Assembly (NCBI GenBank): GCA_026214975.1
Contig: CM047817.1
Coordinates: 53,812,246 to 53,876,245, forward strand
Direction of reading: 5' to 3'
Length of the DNA: 64,000 bases
Source of the DNA: Gentiana macrophylla
Taxonomy: Eukaryota > Streptophyta > Magnoliopsida > Gentianales > Gentianaceae
In this document: positions 10,960-23,200 of the stretch, one piece after another
Position numbering within the stretch: position 1 is the first letter of the stretch
Layout: the number at the start of each line of letters is the position of its first letter
The notes under the pieces: generated by a model
The model's database searches: none
The model's input: only the letters and a program-made list of their open reading frames with translations
Told to the model about the DNA's origin: nothing
Translations under genes and position numbers: made by a program

Positions 10960-12075
10960 TGTGTTAGATAAGAATGGGAATCTTTGGCACTGTGGATCGG
11001 TGGTGTGTGCCTAATGTTGGTGAATTAAGACAGAGTGTCATGGAAGAGGCACATAGGATTGCTTTTGCAGTTCATCCGGGAGCTACTAAAATGTACAGAG
11101 ACTTGAAGGAAAGGTTTTGGTGGCCCTCGATGAAATCGAGATAGCCAAGTTCGCTGCGTAGAACGTGATACATGCTAGTAAGGTTAAAGGTAACATAGAA
11201 GACCAGGAGGAATTCTTAAGCCATTGGATATTCCGGATTTGAAATGGGATAAGATCACGATGGATTTCATCACCGGTTTACCTAAGACGAGAGGTGGTCA
11301 TGATGCGATTTGGGTGATTGTGGATAGATTGACCAAATCCGCCATTTCTTACCATATAAGGTTGATATGCCCTTGAATAAAATGACGACACTATACTTGG
11401 ATAATATAGTGAAGTTACACGGAGTACCTATCTCGATAGTTTCGGATCATGATCCGAGGTTCGTCAACCGCTTTTGGAAAAGTTTACAAGTAGCTTTTGG
11501 AACCAAGTTGGACATGAGTACGGCATTTCATCCTCAGATAGATGGACAGTCAGAGAGGACCATCCAAACACTTGAGGATATGTTGAGAGCTTGTGTTTTG
11601 GAAGTAGGTGGATCATGGGATGATTACCTACCTATAGCGGAGTTTGCCTATAACAACAGCTTATCATGCAAGTATAGGCATGCCACCGCTTGAAGCTTTG
11701 TATGGAAGAAGGTGTAGAATGCCACCTGCTTTGGGATGAAGTCGGGGAAGACAAGTCACCGGGCCGGAATTGGTTGAGCAAGCTGAAGAAAGAGTTCAGT
11801 TTGTTAAGAAGAATCTGAAGGCAGAGCAAGATAGACAAAAGAGTTGGGCAGATGTTAGAAGGAGACCTCTTGAGTTTGAAGTTGGTGAAAGAGTGTATCT
11901 ACGAGCTTCACCAATGAAGGGAGTGAAACATTTTGGACAAAATGGAAAGTTAAGCCCGAGGTATGTTGGACCTTTTGAGATTCTGGAAAGAGTTGGACCG
12001 TTGGCATATAAGCTTAAGTTACCGGAATCCATGTCGAGAGTCCACAACGTATTTCATGTCTCGATGTTGAAGAAT
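10960..12075 (+). pseudogene. G1 integrase
   Basis: The N-terminal HHCC zinc domain (about 11035-11180, EEAHRIAFAVHPGATKMY) has a damaged Cys half. The catalytic core has Asp at 11263-11265 ([16 protein letters not shown]), Asp at 11445-11447 (SDHDPRF) and Glu at 11553-11555 (DGQSERTIQ). The last two are separated by 35 residues, the expected D(35)E spacing. A C-terminal segment FGQNGKLSPRYVGPFEI to HNVFHVSMLKNV (about 11935-12075) is intact. Frame breaks fall near 11150, 11350 and 11690. It inserts element DNA into the genome. Confidence 0.88.
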
Positions 12076-12077
12076 GT

Positions 12078-12300
12078 TTGACCAAGACGAAAGTTGAGAT
12101 CGCCGTTGATCCGGAGATTCTTCAAGACAATCTTTCAGATGATGAGACACCGATCGTAATTTTGGACCGGAAAGAAAAGATGATTAAGAGACGATTGATC
12201 CCTTTTCCGTGCAATGGAGCAATCATTCGTCGGAAGAAGCCACTTGGGAATTTGAGGACAATATGATCACGAGTTTCCAGATTTTATGGACTTACTGTAT
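12078..12300 (+). pseudogene. G1 integrase chromodomain
   Basis: Directly after the integrase, the frame from 12078 reads DPEILQDNLSDDETPIVILD and RKEKMIKRRLIPF, the conserved entry to the plant chromovirus chromodomain. The expected continuation (W-x(n)-H-x-x-EEATWE) is shifted in frame after about 12210. This module tethers integration to modified histones and places G1 among chromoviruses. The Tekay-like call is from motif memory, not alignment. Confidence 0.75.
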
Positions 12301-12328
12301 GTTCTAAGTTTCGAGGACTAAACTCCTT

Positions 12329-12341
12329 TAAGGGGGAAGAA
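12329..12341 (+). other. G1 polypurine tract
   Basis: AAGGGGGAAGAA lies directly before the LTR start TGTAATATTCC. Confidence 0.8.
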
Positions 12342-14595
12342 TGTAATATTCCGATTTTTTTGGGATGGCCGACGTGTCATTTTGTAAAAACTAAATATTG
12401 GGTTCGGTTCCTTTTATTCGAGTTCAATTATTTAGTTAAATATATGTATATTTTCTAGATATATGCATACATTTAAGGAAAAGAAAAACTGATTTTAGTA
12501 TATGGTGATTAAGAAAATCAGGCAATTAGGTAATATTGGGATTTTTCATACTTAAGGAAAATTAACCTAATCATTCCTTAAACTTTTAATCGATTTTCCA
12601 CCTCCAAATTGTACTCTGTGTGTGAGAGAGAGCAAGTTAGGGCTGAGGGATTTTTCACCAAGTGCTAAGTCAATTCATAACGGATTTCATATTAGAGTAG
12701 AGCAATCGGATCGTTGTAGAATAGAGCTTCGCTTTGAAATCGTAAAGTTGAAGCTTTGTAAAGGTATGATCGAGCCCTAATTCTGATCTCCTTCAAGTTT
12801 GATGGATTCAAACTCATCAATTCATAGTTTTTATCATTTAGAAGCATGTGACTAAATCCAATCTAAGTTTGGATTAATCACACATGTTTCCTGTAGAGAA
12901 GGGACGGTTTTAGCTACTGTTTTTCTGAGTTTGGACTTCGATTTTGCTTGTAAAAAGGTAAGAAGCTCTTCGTACAATCTAATTGTGGTTTAAAGTAGAA
13001 TAGATCATGTTTTGATGCATATTGTATCAAGTTTTAAGCTTAGATGAAGTTTAAGGATTAATTTTTGTTTTGGATCTTAAAAGTTATGTTTTTCTACTGC
13101 TTTTGGAATCGAGTAGAGATCGTTAAGGGTTATAAAAAGGTTTTAGTGGCTTTTTCTCAGAGGATGCGCACGCATTCGCAACAACAATGAGCACGCATTC
13201 CTATCACAGATTGCTTATGATAGTTGAAGGTGTATAATGCTTACGATTCAGGGAATGCGCATACATTGTTGGTTCAGAGTTGTGCAGATGCTCATCGCTT
13301 GATGAATGCATACGATTCGAGCAATGTGCACGCAATGTTTGAGCAAAGGTCATTCACCTTACTTTTGGCTGTGGAATGTGACGATTGGGCACAATGTGCA
13401 CACATTGTTTGAACAGAGAGTTTTCAGCAGGTTTTTAAGAAAGAAATGCACACGCATTCCATAGGGATGCGCACGCATTGCCCCAGATTTTTTAAAAGAT
13501 GTTGTTTTAAGCTATGTTTTGAATTTTAAACCTTGTTACATGATCAAATAACACTAATTAAATATGAACAAGCCCCGATTGAGTTTTGGATTCGTTTCAG
13601 CTTAAAACACCGAATGTACTCTTCAAGCGGAGTTGAAGTTCGATCCGCCGGAAGCGGCATGAAAAGGCTTGTGCTTTGATCAACTAGAGTTCATCAATGT
13701 CTGGTAATTTTAGGATGTGATGTCTAGATGTCTAAGTGAGGAGTAGAGTTGATAAGGTGGGTTTTATTCTCAAAACACTTAGGTGGCTAGTTAATTCACA
13801 ATAATAATTACATAAGTGCAAAGAAAATCTAAAACGCCATTTATTCTCGCTAGGCACTCTTTCATATCGGGCGATGTGATACGCTCATAAAAGGTGAACA
13901 ACGCCATCGCCTTAAACGGTCAAGGGTAGTGGAGGAAATTCATCGGACGTAGATGCATACCGGGGAGACCCTCGAGCTAATCGGTGCTAATCTCCGTTAG
14001 TTGGCAAGTATATCTTTAGGCCGATGAACGCCATGCACAAAGGTCCTTGAGTAATGATGTAACAAAGATAAGCTAGGCTAGAAACGATAGTCATGACGTG
14101 TCGATGGGCATAGATTGAACCCTAAATTGAGTCCGTCTCACTAAGATAATCAATTAATAAAACCTTAATTAAATTGTAGCTTCTACTACTTACTTTGTAC
14201 ATTGTAATTACCTCAAATGCATGTTTATTTATGTGTTTGGGGAGAGAAGATGCATGTGTAAATGAAGAGTTCGAGGAGGACTTTGATGACGATGTTTGAG
14301 GACACCGGACTTGAAGACCTTGTTTATTATTCATTTATTTACATTTGTTTCATATATTTGGAATATTGGAGCTAGTAGTTTACTTTTAGTACTTTGGAAT
14401 TCGTGACATTTTGGATTCGTTGGTTTCATTTTCGAATGTAATAATATTACATTTCCTCTTTAGTTCGATCTCTAATCTTGGTCATTTGGAAAAAAATTAC
14501 CTTAGTCTTTTGCTTCCGCTTGCTTTTGTTTGATACGACGTAGTAGAGGCTTACGTGTTATATTATTTATTTAATATTATGCGTGTTTAACGCTT
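12342..14595 (+). repeat. G1 3' LTR, right end cut by S2
   Basis: Begins TGTAATATTCCG after the polypurine tract. From about 13325 it matches the G2 LTR at 28655-29870, including AATATGAACAAGCC, the GATACGACGTAGTAGAG block and the tail. The last about 38 bp are missing because S2 starts at 14596; they are the piece found at 8237-8274. Together they give an LTR of about 2.3 kb. It contains no ORF of note. Confidence 0.85.
13165..13480 (+). repeat. Degenerate minisatellite in G1 LTR (unit about ATGCGCACGCATTC)
   Basis: About eight imperfect copies of ATGCGCACGCATT occur within 320 bp (for example near 13164, 13189, 13250, 13324, 13394, 13445 and 13464), at irregular spacing. The G2 LTR keeps at least three (about 28657-28740). 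The unit contains the palindrome TGCGCA. Confidence 0.7.
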
Positions 14596-16281
14596 CGCTT
14601 GACTTATTTCTAAGTTTTAGTGATGAGTGCCAGACTAGCTGTTATAGAGCAAAGGCAAAAAGAGGTCTAGATCAAATGTATAGGTTTATTAGAGTTTGAT
14701 CTTGTATAGGTTTGATCAAACAAGCACTGTAAAAAGGTCAGCTAACTTACATCATCAGACTAGTCTAGATCAAGAGGTAGCTAAGTCGCAGAGACTAGTC
14801 AGAACCTCAAGATAAGGGAAGAATGAGGGCTCAAACTCGTGAATTGAAGGCTAATGGATCAAACTTAGTAATTAAAGTCAAGGATATGAAATCAGAATTT
14901 AGGGAAGTCTGTGATTACCTAAACTGATTACATATACCTTGTGTACAAGTTCTAAGTTCCACAAGTTAAGTGGTGATTGGAACTTGGTTATATGCAAAAA
15001 GGTGTATTCTAACTTCATAAATAAAAGTTAGATAAAAGATAGTCACCAAGTGTTTTTAAACATAGCATAATAAGGATAAGCTTATCGATGTGTATATCAA
15101 AGATACTTATGTTCTCGTAAACCTCGCTGGACATATAATCAAAGGCTACATTGGACGATTACAAAGAAAGGGACAACTAACAACCTCTTATTTATCAAAC
15201 AAATCAATGGTTAAGATTAAATGGACGTTGAAAGATTCGCACCATTATCCAATGGATACAAGTCAAAGGGTGGACAGAGATCAGAATCGTCAAAAGGAAT
15301 CTGATAAAGGTCGGTCCAAGGAACAAATAAAAGAAAGTCAAGATGGAGACAAATCTGAAATGGATATGTTTGAATTTCAAACATAAGTCACAAAGATTCC
15401 TACCTATAAATAGAGGAATTCTAATTCAGATACAAGTGATGAACATTAAGAGAAAAATACAGATAATCCTGAGCTTCAATTTCTGATCAAGAAAAACACC
15501 CACGACCTCTACCGAGCTTTAATCTCATCGATCCGTAAACTTCTTCAAGTGTAATCAGATTCAAGCTACATCAAGTTTACACACTTGAAGATCTCAAGTC
15601 GCTGATCATATCATCCTCGATCAAGTCGCAGAAAGTCGAATGACTTACTTGATTCAATCTTTCTTTTACAAGAAATTTATCGAATACGTTGAAGCATCTT
15701 TGGGTGTGAAAGATCGTTGTTTTTGGTGGAGCAGTGAAGAGGCAATCCTACCCTTCAAGGACCAAGTAAGACTTTGGAGCAAAGAATCCTACTTGTTTCC
15801 AAGTGTTCAACAGGAAGCCATAGTTATTGGTGAAGGACAAGCAACTTAGTGGACTTGTGTATCAGCTACATCAAAGATCTCTAGTGAATTACCTCCAACA
15901 TCACAGAGAAGAGTGGACTGACTGTGATTACACCACCTCGGAACCACTATAAAATCTACCTACTTACTTTTTGCATTTATATTCCGTGACTTTGCTTATC
16001 TATCACATCAATCTCATCGAATCTATCAACCGAATCACACACATACACTTCTCGAGTATCTAATACTTGGTATCATATTAAACAACAAGTAACAAGGCTT
16101 AATTTTTGATATATTTTCACCGCACAAATTCAAGAACTCAACAGTCATTGGTTGCCGAGTGTCACAGATTATCAAGTATCGCAGTCAGTCGGGTTGTCGA
16201 GTTTGTTAACTCCAAAAGTTTTAAGTGTTAAGTTTATTCACCCCCTCTAAATTTAACCAAAGCCTTTTCAAGGGACCAACA
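14596..16281 (+). repeat. S2 5' LTR (1686 bp)
   Basis: Collinear with the S1 3' LTR over its full length and ends GGGACCAACA. The first six bases differ from the consensus TGTTGG. Followed three bases later by the primer site. Confidence 0.9.
15405..15413 (+). promoter_or_regulatory. TATA box of S2 LTR promoter
   Basis: TATAAATAG preceded by GATTCCTACC, at the same LTR position as in the sister copies. Confidence 0.7.
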
Positions 16282-16283
16282 AT

Positions 16284-16296
16284 TGGTATCGGAGTC
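16284..16296 (+). other. S2 primer binding site (initiator tRNA-Met type)
   Basis: TGGTATCGGAGTC starts 3 bp after the LTR. It matches the canonical TGGTATCAGAGC except CAG to CGG, the same change seen in S5, and in U. Confidence 0.8.
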
Positions 16297-18582
16297 AGGC
16301 TTCGCTCAAGTAATCCTACTTGTTGTGCTTGTGAAAATACTTTGAAAACTTTTTAAGTTACTTATTTTCAAAGCTTTGCATCATGGATAACATCCAAAGA
16401 TGCTAGAACAATGTTGATGTGTTCTTTAGATCGTTTTGATGAGTATAAACGTCAGATGCAAAGCTTATCTAGCCGCAACACATGATGAAATGATGGATGT
16501 GCTGATAGATGTACCACTAGAGATTACCAAGTTAGTAATAGTGGGAGATTTAGACACAAGACATTCCAAAACCAAAAAGGGAATGGATCGCCAAGATAGA
16601 AAAAGGGCAAATCTCAACAATAATGTTATTGATATCATATACGTAACTTTAGATAGCAATATGTATATGAAGGTGAAAGATTGCAAGATCAGAAAGGAAC
16701 TATGGGACAAGTTACGCTTAACTGGTGGAAGGCACCGATGCAATCAAAAAGAACAAGATCAGTGTGGCAAAGAAGAAGTTCCAAGAGTTCAAAATGAAAC
16801 CAAATGATACCATTGAACAAATGGAATCCAGATTCAATGCAATCATGGATGAACTCACCCTACTCGAGTGTGAAGTACTCACAAGAAGAAATCAACTCAA
16901 AAATCTTGAAGCATTACCTGCAAAAGAAGTTTGGGGGATGAAGGTGACTGCAATAGAAGAAATGAGGAGTTTGCATGAAGAAGACACCTTCAAACTGCTT
17001 TGATCTTAAGGCCTATGAATTTAGAATAAAGCTTGTGCTCGAGATCAAAAAGAAGAGCCAAAGACCATCTGCATTGGCTGCTTCACATCAAGAAGAAACA
17101 TCAGGAGCTCAAGATGATCTACTGGATGAGATGCAAGAGCAGATTGCCCTACTGAGCAAGAAAATCAAAATGATGAAAATCGGAAAGGTTCTCCAAGGAA
17201 TTTCACAAAGAAATTCAAATGAAAAGAAGAAGGATGAATCAAAGAAAGATAATGATTACTTGTGCTATCATTGCAAGAAACCAGACACTTCAAACCCGAT
17301 TTTCCCGAATTAAAATAGAAAAGGAACTCGATTATCTTTGCTTTAATTGTAAGAAGCCTTGACATTTCCGACCGATTGTCATGACTCCATCAAGACCAAG
17401 AGTCAACATAGAAGACAAGGCAAGAAGGCTCGTTGTCAAGATGAATCGTGATACGGCGTAGAATCGTAAAAGGGAAATGAATCGATGATACCGCACTTGT
17501 TGGGCCGAGATGGAAGATTATGCTTTAATGGCTAATATGGATGAAATAGAGGAGGTATACAACTCAGATCTATAAACACTCGCTGGAAGTGATTGTGAAT
17601 CAACTTGTGGTTCAAATCCAAAAAATTCGACAATGAAGAAAATTTGATGCCATCCTTAATCAATCGAGGATAGTACAACTGTTATGAGATTGTGAAGGTT
17701 AAAAAGAAGCACTTCAATCAAAAGTTGAAAGATTAAATGTCAATTAAGAATTCTCAAAGGAAAGGAAAATAAATCGACAAAATCAAAGATAAGCCTCGTC
17801 TAAGATTCGTGAGTCGCCGAGTCTCATTAAAAATTTTGTTCCTCCACTGCATCTAAATCTGGAAAGCCTTATGGTGATAGAACAGGGCTTGGATTTGGAA
17901 CTCAACAATCCAATGAGAGTGGATCCAGTAAGGTCACTAAACCTAGTACCAGAATTGGTCCAAGTTTGTGCCAAAGACAAGATCCATCTCCCAAAAGGGT
18001 TTCGAGGCATTAAAGTCTACCGAGAATACTTAAAGAGGCAAAATCGTAAGTCAAAAGGACATCGCATTTCCAACAAAAAGTGGTAAATCCAAATGTAGGA
18101 CTCGCTAGACCTTCTAGACTCCATCGATAGCGCACTGTACCAAGTCCATTGACCACAAAAAGTGAAAACCGTAAATATTCCAAGGATAAGAATCCTAAAC
18201 CAAAAATTTAATCATTCAAGGGATACTTGATGACGCTTAAAATATACCTATTTATGTCATCAATTCTAACCTTAAATCGAGTTAATTGTACATATTTCAT
18301 ATTTAATCACGCTTTTATATTTATTATTTAATGATAAGTGATTATTAATATGATATTTGGTATTTAATCGCTTTTTATTATAAAAAGAGCAATTAATTGT
18401 GTGATAAGTGTCGATTTTGCAGATCATGATAAATCGGGAAGATAATTATCACGCAATCGAGATCTCAAGATAAAAGAGAAGAAAATCGGAGCATTAATGA
18501 AAAGATTAATCGATCAATTCAAAAGCGTGGAGTGGGGAACAAGTCGATTTAACCGCAGTTGAAAACGCGCGTGAAGAAGGAG

Positions 18583-19102
18583 GCTCGGCCGATCGAGCCA
18601 TGCCATTCGGTCGATCGAGCGGTAGGTTCGGTCACCCGAGCCTAATGTGATAAATGCATGTCAATCTTCCGATTCTCCCTATGTCGGCTACAACTCCTAT
18701 ATAAACAAAAAGATCCACGATGTTGAGAACACACACCACTACAACACAAAAACAATTCATACAATTTTAGCCTTTAAGTTTTAGTTTTATTTTCTTTATG
18801 TTCGTGACATTGTGGATTCGCTGGATTCTCCGATTAAGGAACGCATTAAAGAGTGGGAGTCACTCGCTCTTCGAGGGTATGACTATTCAATTATGCAATC
18901 TTTATTCGTAGATCTCGTTATATTTTATTATGGAGTAGTTTTTTTGTTGTATTTATTGCGTGATGTAGATTTATTTACTTAACCCATGTGTTTAGGTTAG
19001 AAACGTTAAGAAGTAATCATGATTTGTTCCGCACAAACTGTGTTCGGTCGACTAGACGTGGTCACCGGTCGCCCGAAAGTGCCGCTGCTCGGTCGACCGA
19101 GC
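18583..19102. repeat. Palindromic GCTCGGTCGACCGAGC motif family in the solo LTR
   Basis: A perfect 16 bp palindrome occurs at 19087-19102. Imperfect versions lie at 18583-18598, 18607-18620, 18628-18642 and 19043-19056. The surroundings are AT-rich, so the GC-rich clusters stand out. Could be protein-binding sites or RNA hairpins. Confidence 0.7.
18698..18706 (+). promoter_or_regulatory. TATA-like box in the solo LTR
   Basis: TATATAAAC in the middle of the LTR, followed about 40 bases later by ACACACCACTACAACAC, a plausible transcript start region. Confidence 0.45.
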
Positions 19103-20299
19103 CTGGTGATGTGTAGGCAATATTATGATCGGCTTCGACCACGCCGATTCTCTCGATTTGGAATTAAAATGAGTAATTAAACCCGATCAACTTAGTTATT
19201 CGTCATCATAATTTAACATGAAACCTAAAAAGTGATTGTTACTTAGGATATAGATTGAATCGGCATCTAAGAAGTACGCCTTACCCTAGAATGTTGCTTA
19301 GATGAGGTTACGGTTTATACCGCATCCCTAGTCTCGTAATTGTGTGAGAAGTTATATGAGATGGAGGCATTAAAAAGCTTAAGTCACGTGAATGAAGGCA
19401 CGATGATTTGTAGGCCTAATTGGAACTAAATCTACCTTAAGGGATGACGTAGTCATAATAATTAATCTTTAACGCTTGTTTTGTCTCGTTATCATCCTAA
19501 TTCACATGGGGAGTTATAATCTACTAGCGTAATCAATACTATTTGTCTAGATAATATCAACCGTATTATCCGTGTTTTAGTAGTCTTTAGTTTGTCTTTG
19601 TGGTCTTTTTTTGTGTCTTGTGGTTGTCACTATTTTATTTTCTCAGATTTAGTTGGTCGTAGACCGCCTCTTTCAATTTAGCTCTAATAGATAAAGTCGT
19701 GTTTTATTTGTGCCGAGTCTCGTGAGATCGACTTGACTTATCTCGGGTCGCACTACAATTGAACCTAGTTCTCTTGCTAGTGAGTTAAGAGCATCGAAAG
19801 TTAATAGTTTAACTTGACCCCATCAATACTTATCTCAGAGGAAAGGTAGACTCCCTCATCGATGATGATTGGAATATTCCCGCACTCACCGCTAGAAAAA
19901 CAACAGAATAACCATGCCGCTAGTGGTAAAACCTAAGCAATGGAATCAAGAAAGGACTCAAAGAGAGACCTATACATGGCCTCAAAGCAGGACCTCAAGC
20001 AGACTCCATATTACTGTGGTTGTTCCTAACAGATAGCAAACCTATGGTTATACTAGTGCTTCTAACAAAAGAAATCTCTTTAAACATCATTACATTCCAA
20101 AAGGCCAGAAAGCATATGTGAATCCTACACAACTAATTGTTAGACCTTATGGATGTGTAGAGTACATGTATGAACCAAAGTATGATACCTTTCAAAGAAG
20201 ACCTTATGGAAACTTGCCAAGGGTCATGCTTACCCCTAACTATTATGGACCCAAACAGTTTGGGTACCTAAAATGCATTAACTTTGTTTTGTGGTGTCC

Positions 20300-23200
20300 G
20301 GTATTTTGCAAGTGGATGTTCCGCATATATGACAAAGAATACGACTGCTTGTCAAGTTATGTGGCAAAGGATGGTCGTAGAGTGAATTTTGGCAACAAGA
20401 ATATACCTGGATACACAAGAGGATATGGGCACACTTGTGAGAAATGGATTAACAATCAGAATGTTGCATATGTGGAAAGGACCGACTACAACTCGCCGAG
20501 TATCGACAATTATGTGACATGGGATACAAGGTCACTTTTGACAAAAACACTTGTACTCGCTATCAGCGAGAGAGGTGATCAAGTTGTGTTGGTCGGTAGA
20601 AGACAACAACACATGTATGTTGTGGATTGGTCCATCATTGCCTAAACATGCCTAATTGTGCATACCAAGTCGTAACTTAATTGGTTATGGCATAAGAAGT
20701 TGAATCATCTAAATTTTGATGATATCAATCTGGCCTGGTGAAGAAGAAATCGTGATTGGTTTACCCGAGATCACATTCAAGAAGGATGCTATATGTGATG
20801 CTTGTCGCCATGTAAACACACAAAGTCAAGCTTCAAGTCAAAGACTAAGGAATCAATAAAAAGAGTTTTTGAGCCGATGCACATGGATCTTTTGGACCAA
20901 GAATGCCAACAAGTGTAATAGAAAGAAGTACACCTTAGTGGTTGTGGATGATTATTCAAGATACACTTGGGTGATATTCATGAACAAGAAAAGTGAAACA
21001 CTTCAAAAGATGCCTAAACTTTTAAAGAGGTTATAGAATGAGAAAAGTTTGACAAGAGGAAAATTAGATCGATAAGGGTAATCGAATTTCTCAATAAAGT
21101 TATAAGAGAATATTGTGAATGTAATGGTGTACTACATCAATCGGTCGCTACGGGTACACCTCAACAAAATGGGGTTACGAAAGAAGAAACAGTAACATTT
21201 AAAGAAGCAGAAAACTATGATTTTTGAAGCATTGCTACCGAAAGATATTAATCAAGCAGCTTAATACAACATGCTATACACAAAACATAACATCAGTGAA
21301 CAAGAAGTCGTCAAGACACCTTATGAGATTTGGAATGGAAGAAAACCTAATATATCCTATTTCCATCCATTTGGACGCAAATGTTTTATCTTGAATCATA
21401 AGGAACAATTGAAGACATTCCAACCAAAATCGATGAAGGAATTTTCTTGGGATATTCTTCGCCTTCAAGGCATTCAGTGGTATCGAACAAAAAGGTCATC
21501 AAAAACATGAAGAAACTATACATGTTGTATTTGATGAACCTCGCTCATTGGAATGGAAGATGAAGCTTCGTAACCCGCTGAGAATCAACAAGTCACCGAT
21601 CCGTAATGTGTTGAAGTTTTGGAAAGATTCAATGACTTAAAGGTTTTTCGATTCGCCTCTCGAACACCCTACGGGTAATTCTACCGATGCAACAAATCGA
21701 GGTAGTTCAAGGATCTCGCCGACTTCGTTGAAGAAACAACAGACTCATCAAGATGAGGTTCCCGAGAATCAATCTAACCGAATCCACAATGGTTATGGAT
21801 CACCCCGCCGAGCAAGTCATTGGCAACATACATCATGGTGTGAGGACTGAAGCAATGTTTACATGTTTTCTATCTCAAATGGAACCTAAAGTTGTTGAAG
21901 AAGCAATTTTAGATCCAGATTGATAATTGCTATGAAAGAAGAAATTGAATGAATTTGAAAGAAATCAAGTTTGGACACTAGTGGAAAGACCTAGTCATGC
22001 AAATATAATTGGTACAAAATGGGTATCCAAAACAAACTTGACTTAACCGTATCATTGTGAGGAATAAGGCCGACTAGTAGCAAAAGGATATTCTCAAGGT
22101 ATGAATAGATTTTGATGAGACATATGCCCTCGCTGCAATATTGGAAGCTATCGATTATTCCTGGCACATGCCGTATATAAAACTTCAAAGTATATCGATG
22201 GATGTCAAACCGCATTCTTGAATGACATTTTGGAAGAGGATGTGTATGTTCAAAGAACCTCCTGGTTTTGAAGTTAAAGATCAAGAAGATAAAGTGTGTA
22301 GACTCAATAAAGCACTTTATGGTTTGAAACAAGCACCAAGAGCATGGTATGAGACTCTATCTCAATTTTGGTGGACAATGGTTTTACAAAAGGCATCATT
22401 GATAAGACTCTTTTCAGAATCAATGAACGGGACAAAGACTACCGGTACAAATTTATGTTGATGACATAATTTTTGGTTCTGAAAATGAATTGCTATGTGA
22501 GAAGTTTGCAAATCTAATGAAGAGTAAATTCCAAATGAGTATGATGGGAGAAATGAACTACTTTTTGGGTTTACAAGTCAAACAAATAAAAGATGGTATC
22601 TTCATTTATCAAACCAAGTATACCAATGAGTTATCAAGAAATTTGGTAAGGAAAACAACACCAAAGTATCAACTCCTATGAGCACAAATATTAGATTGAT
22701 GAAGACAAAGAAGGCAAAGATGTTGATCGACCTTATATGTATGATGATAGGCAACCTGATGTACCTCATCGCCAAAGAGACTGATATATCCTTTGTCTGA
22801 GGTGTTTGTGCAAGATTTCAATCAAAACCTAAAGAAAGTGATTTAGGTGCAGTGAAAAGAGTTCTCAAGTACCTAAAAGAGACTTTGGGAGTAGGGATAT
22901 GGTATTCAAAAGATGGAAGTTTCAAGGTTATATCCTACTCTGTAATCGATTATTCTCGATGCAAAATTGATAGAAAAAGCACCACAGAACCTCGCCGCTT
23001 AATGAAAAAGACTGGTTTCTAGTTTAGCAAGAAACATAATTCAATATCAACTTCCACTCTCTGCCGAGTACATTGTCACAAAGTTGTCAGGCACAAATAC
23101 TATGGTTAAGACAACAATTAAGGGATTATGGAATTGAAGAAAGAGAAATTCCAATTATTTATGACAACACAAGTGCAATTGCAATCACAGAAAATCCTGT

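Larger units (their letters stand above)
8237..14595 (+). mobile_element. Ty3/gypsy chromovirus G1 (Tekay-like), gag-deleted, with Sirevirus at both ends
   Basis: Order is LTR remnant, primer site, protease, RT, RNase H, integrase, chromodomain, polypurine tract, LTR. RT before integrase defines gypsy, and the C-terminal chromodomain plus long LTRs (about 2.3 kb) point to the Tekay/Del chromovirus group. Its 5' LTR survives only as the last 38 bp after S1, and its 3' LTR is cut by S2. Most of gag is missing. G1 could move only with proteins from a relative. Confidence 0.88.
18223..19830. mobile_element. Solo LTR with 5 bp target-site duplication, inserted in S2 gag
   Basis: The LTR is 18228-19825 (1598 bp), TGATGACGC to CCCATCA, with TGATG/CATCA inverted ends. 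It is flanked by ATACT at 18223-18227 and ATACT at 19826-19830. Removing it restores the uninterrupted order seen in S1, S4 and S5 (GGGATACTTATCTCAG). There is no internal coding region, so it arose by LTR-LTR recombination of an element I cannot classify. A TATATAAAC box at 18698-18706 suggests + orientation. Confidence 0.92.
16383..20281 (+). pseudogene. gag: S2 gag, frame-broken and split by a solo LTR
   Basis: ATG at 16383 (MDN) sits about 100 bases after the primer site, as in S4 and S5. The UBN2-type region is at about 16430-17010, with MKPNDTIEQMESRFNAIMDEL and LHEEDTFKLL. Zinc knuckle remnants lie near 17255-17300 and 17330-17380. The acidic heptad segment (about 17510-17770) and the basic segment (about 17870-18222) are much more damaged than in S5. 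The solo LTR sits inside the basic region, after which the gag C-terminus resumes (19831-20281, VEYMYEPKYDTFQRRPYGN). Stops and frame changes are many. No functional Gag. Confidence 0.85.

Noticed and set aside
16284..16296. tRNA gene fragment
   Set aside because: The match to the tRNA 3' end is limited to the primer binding site directly after an LTR; no tRNA body is present.
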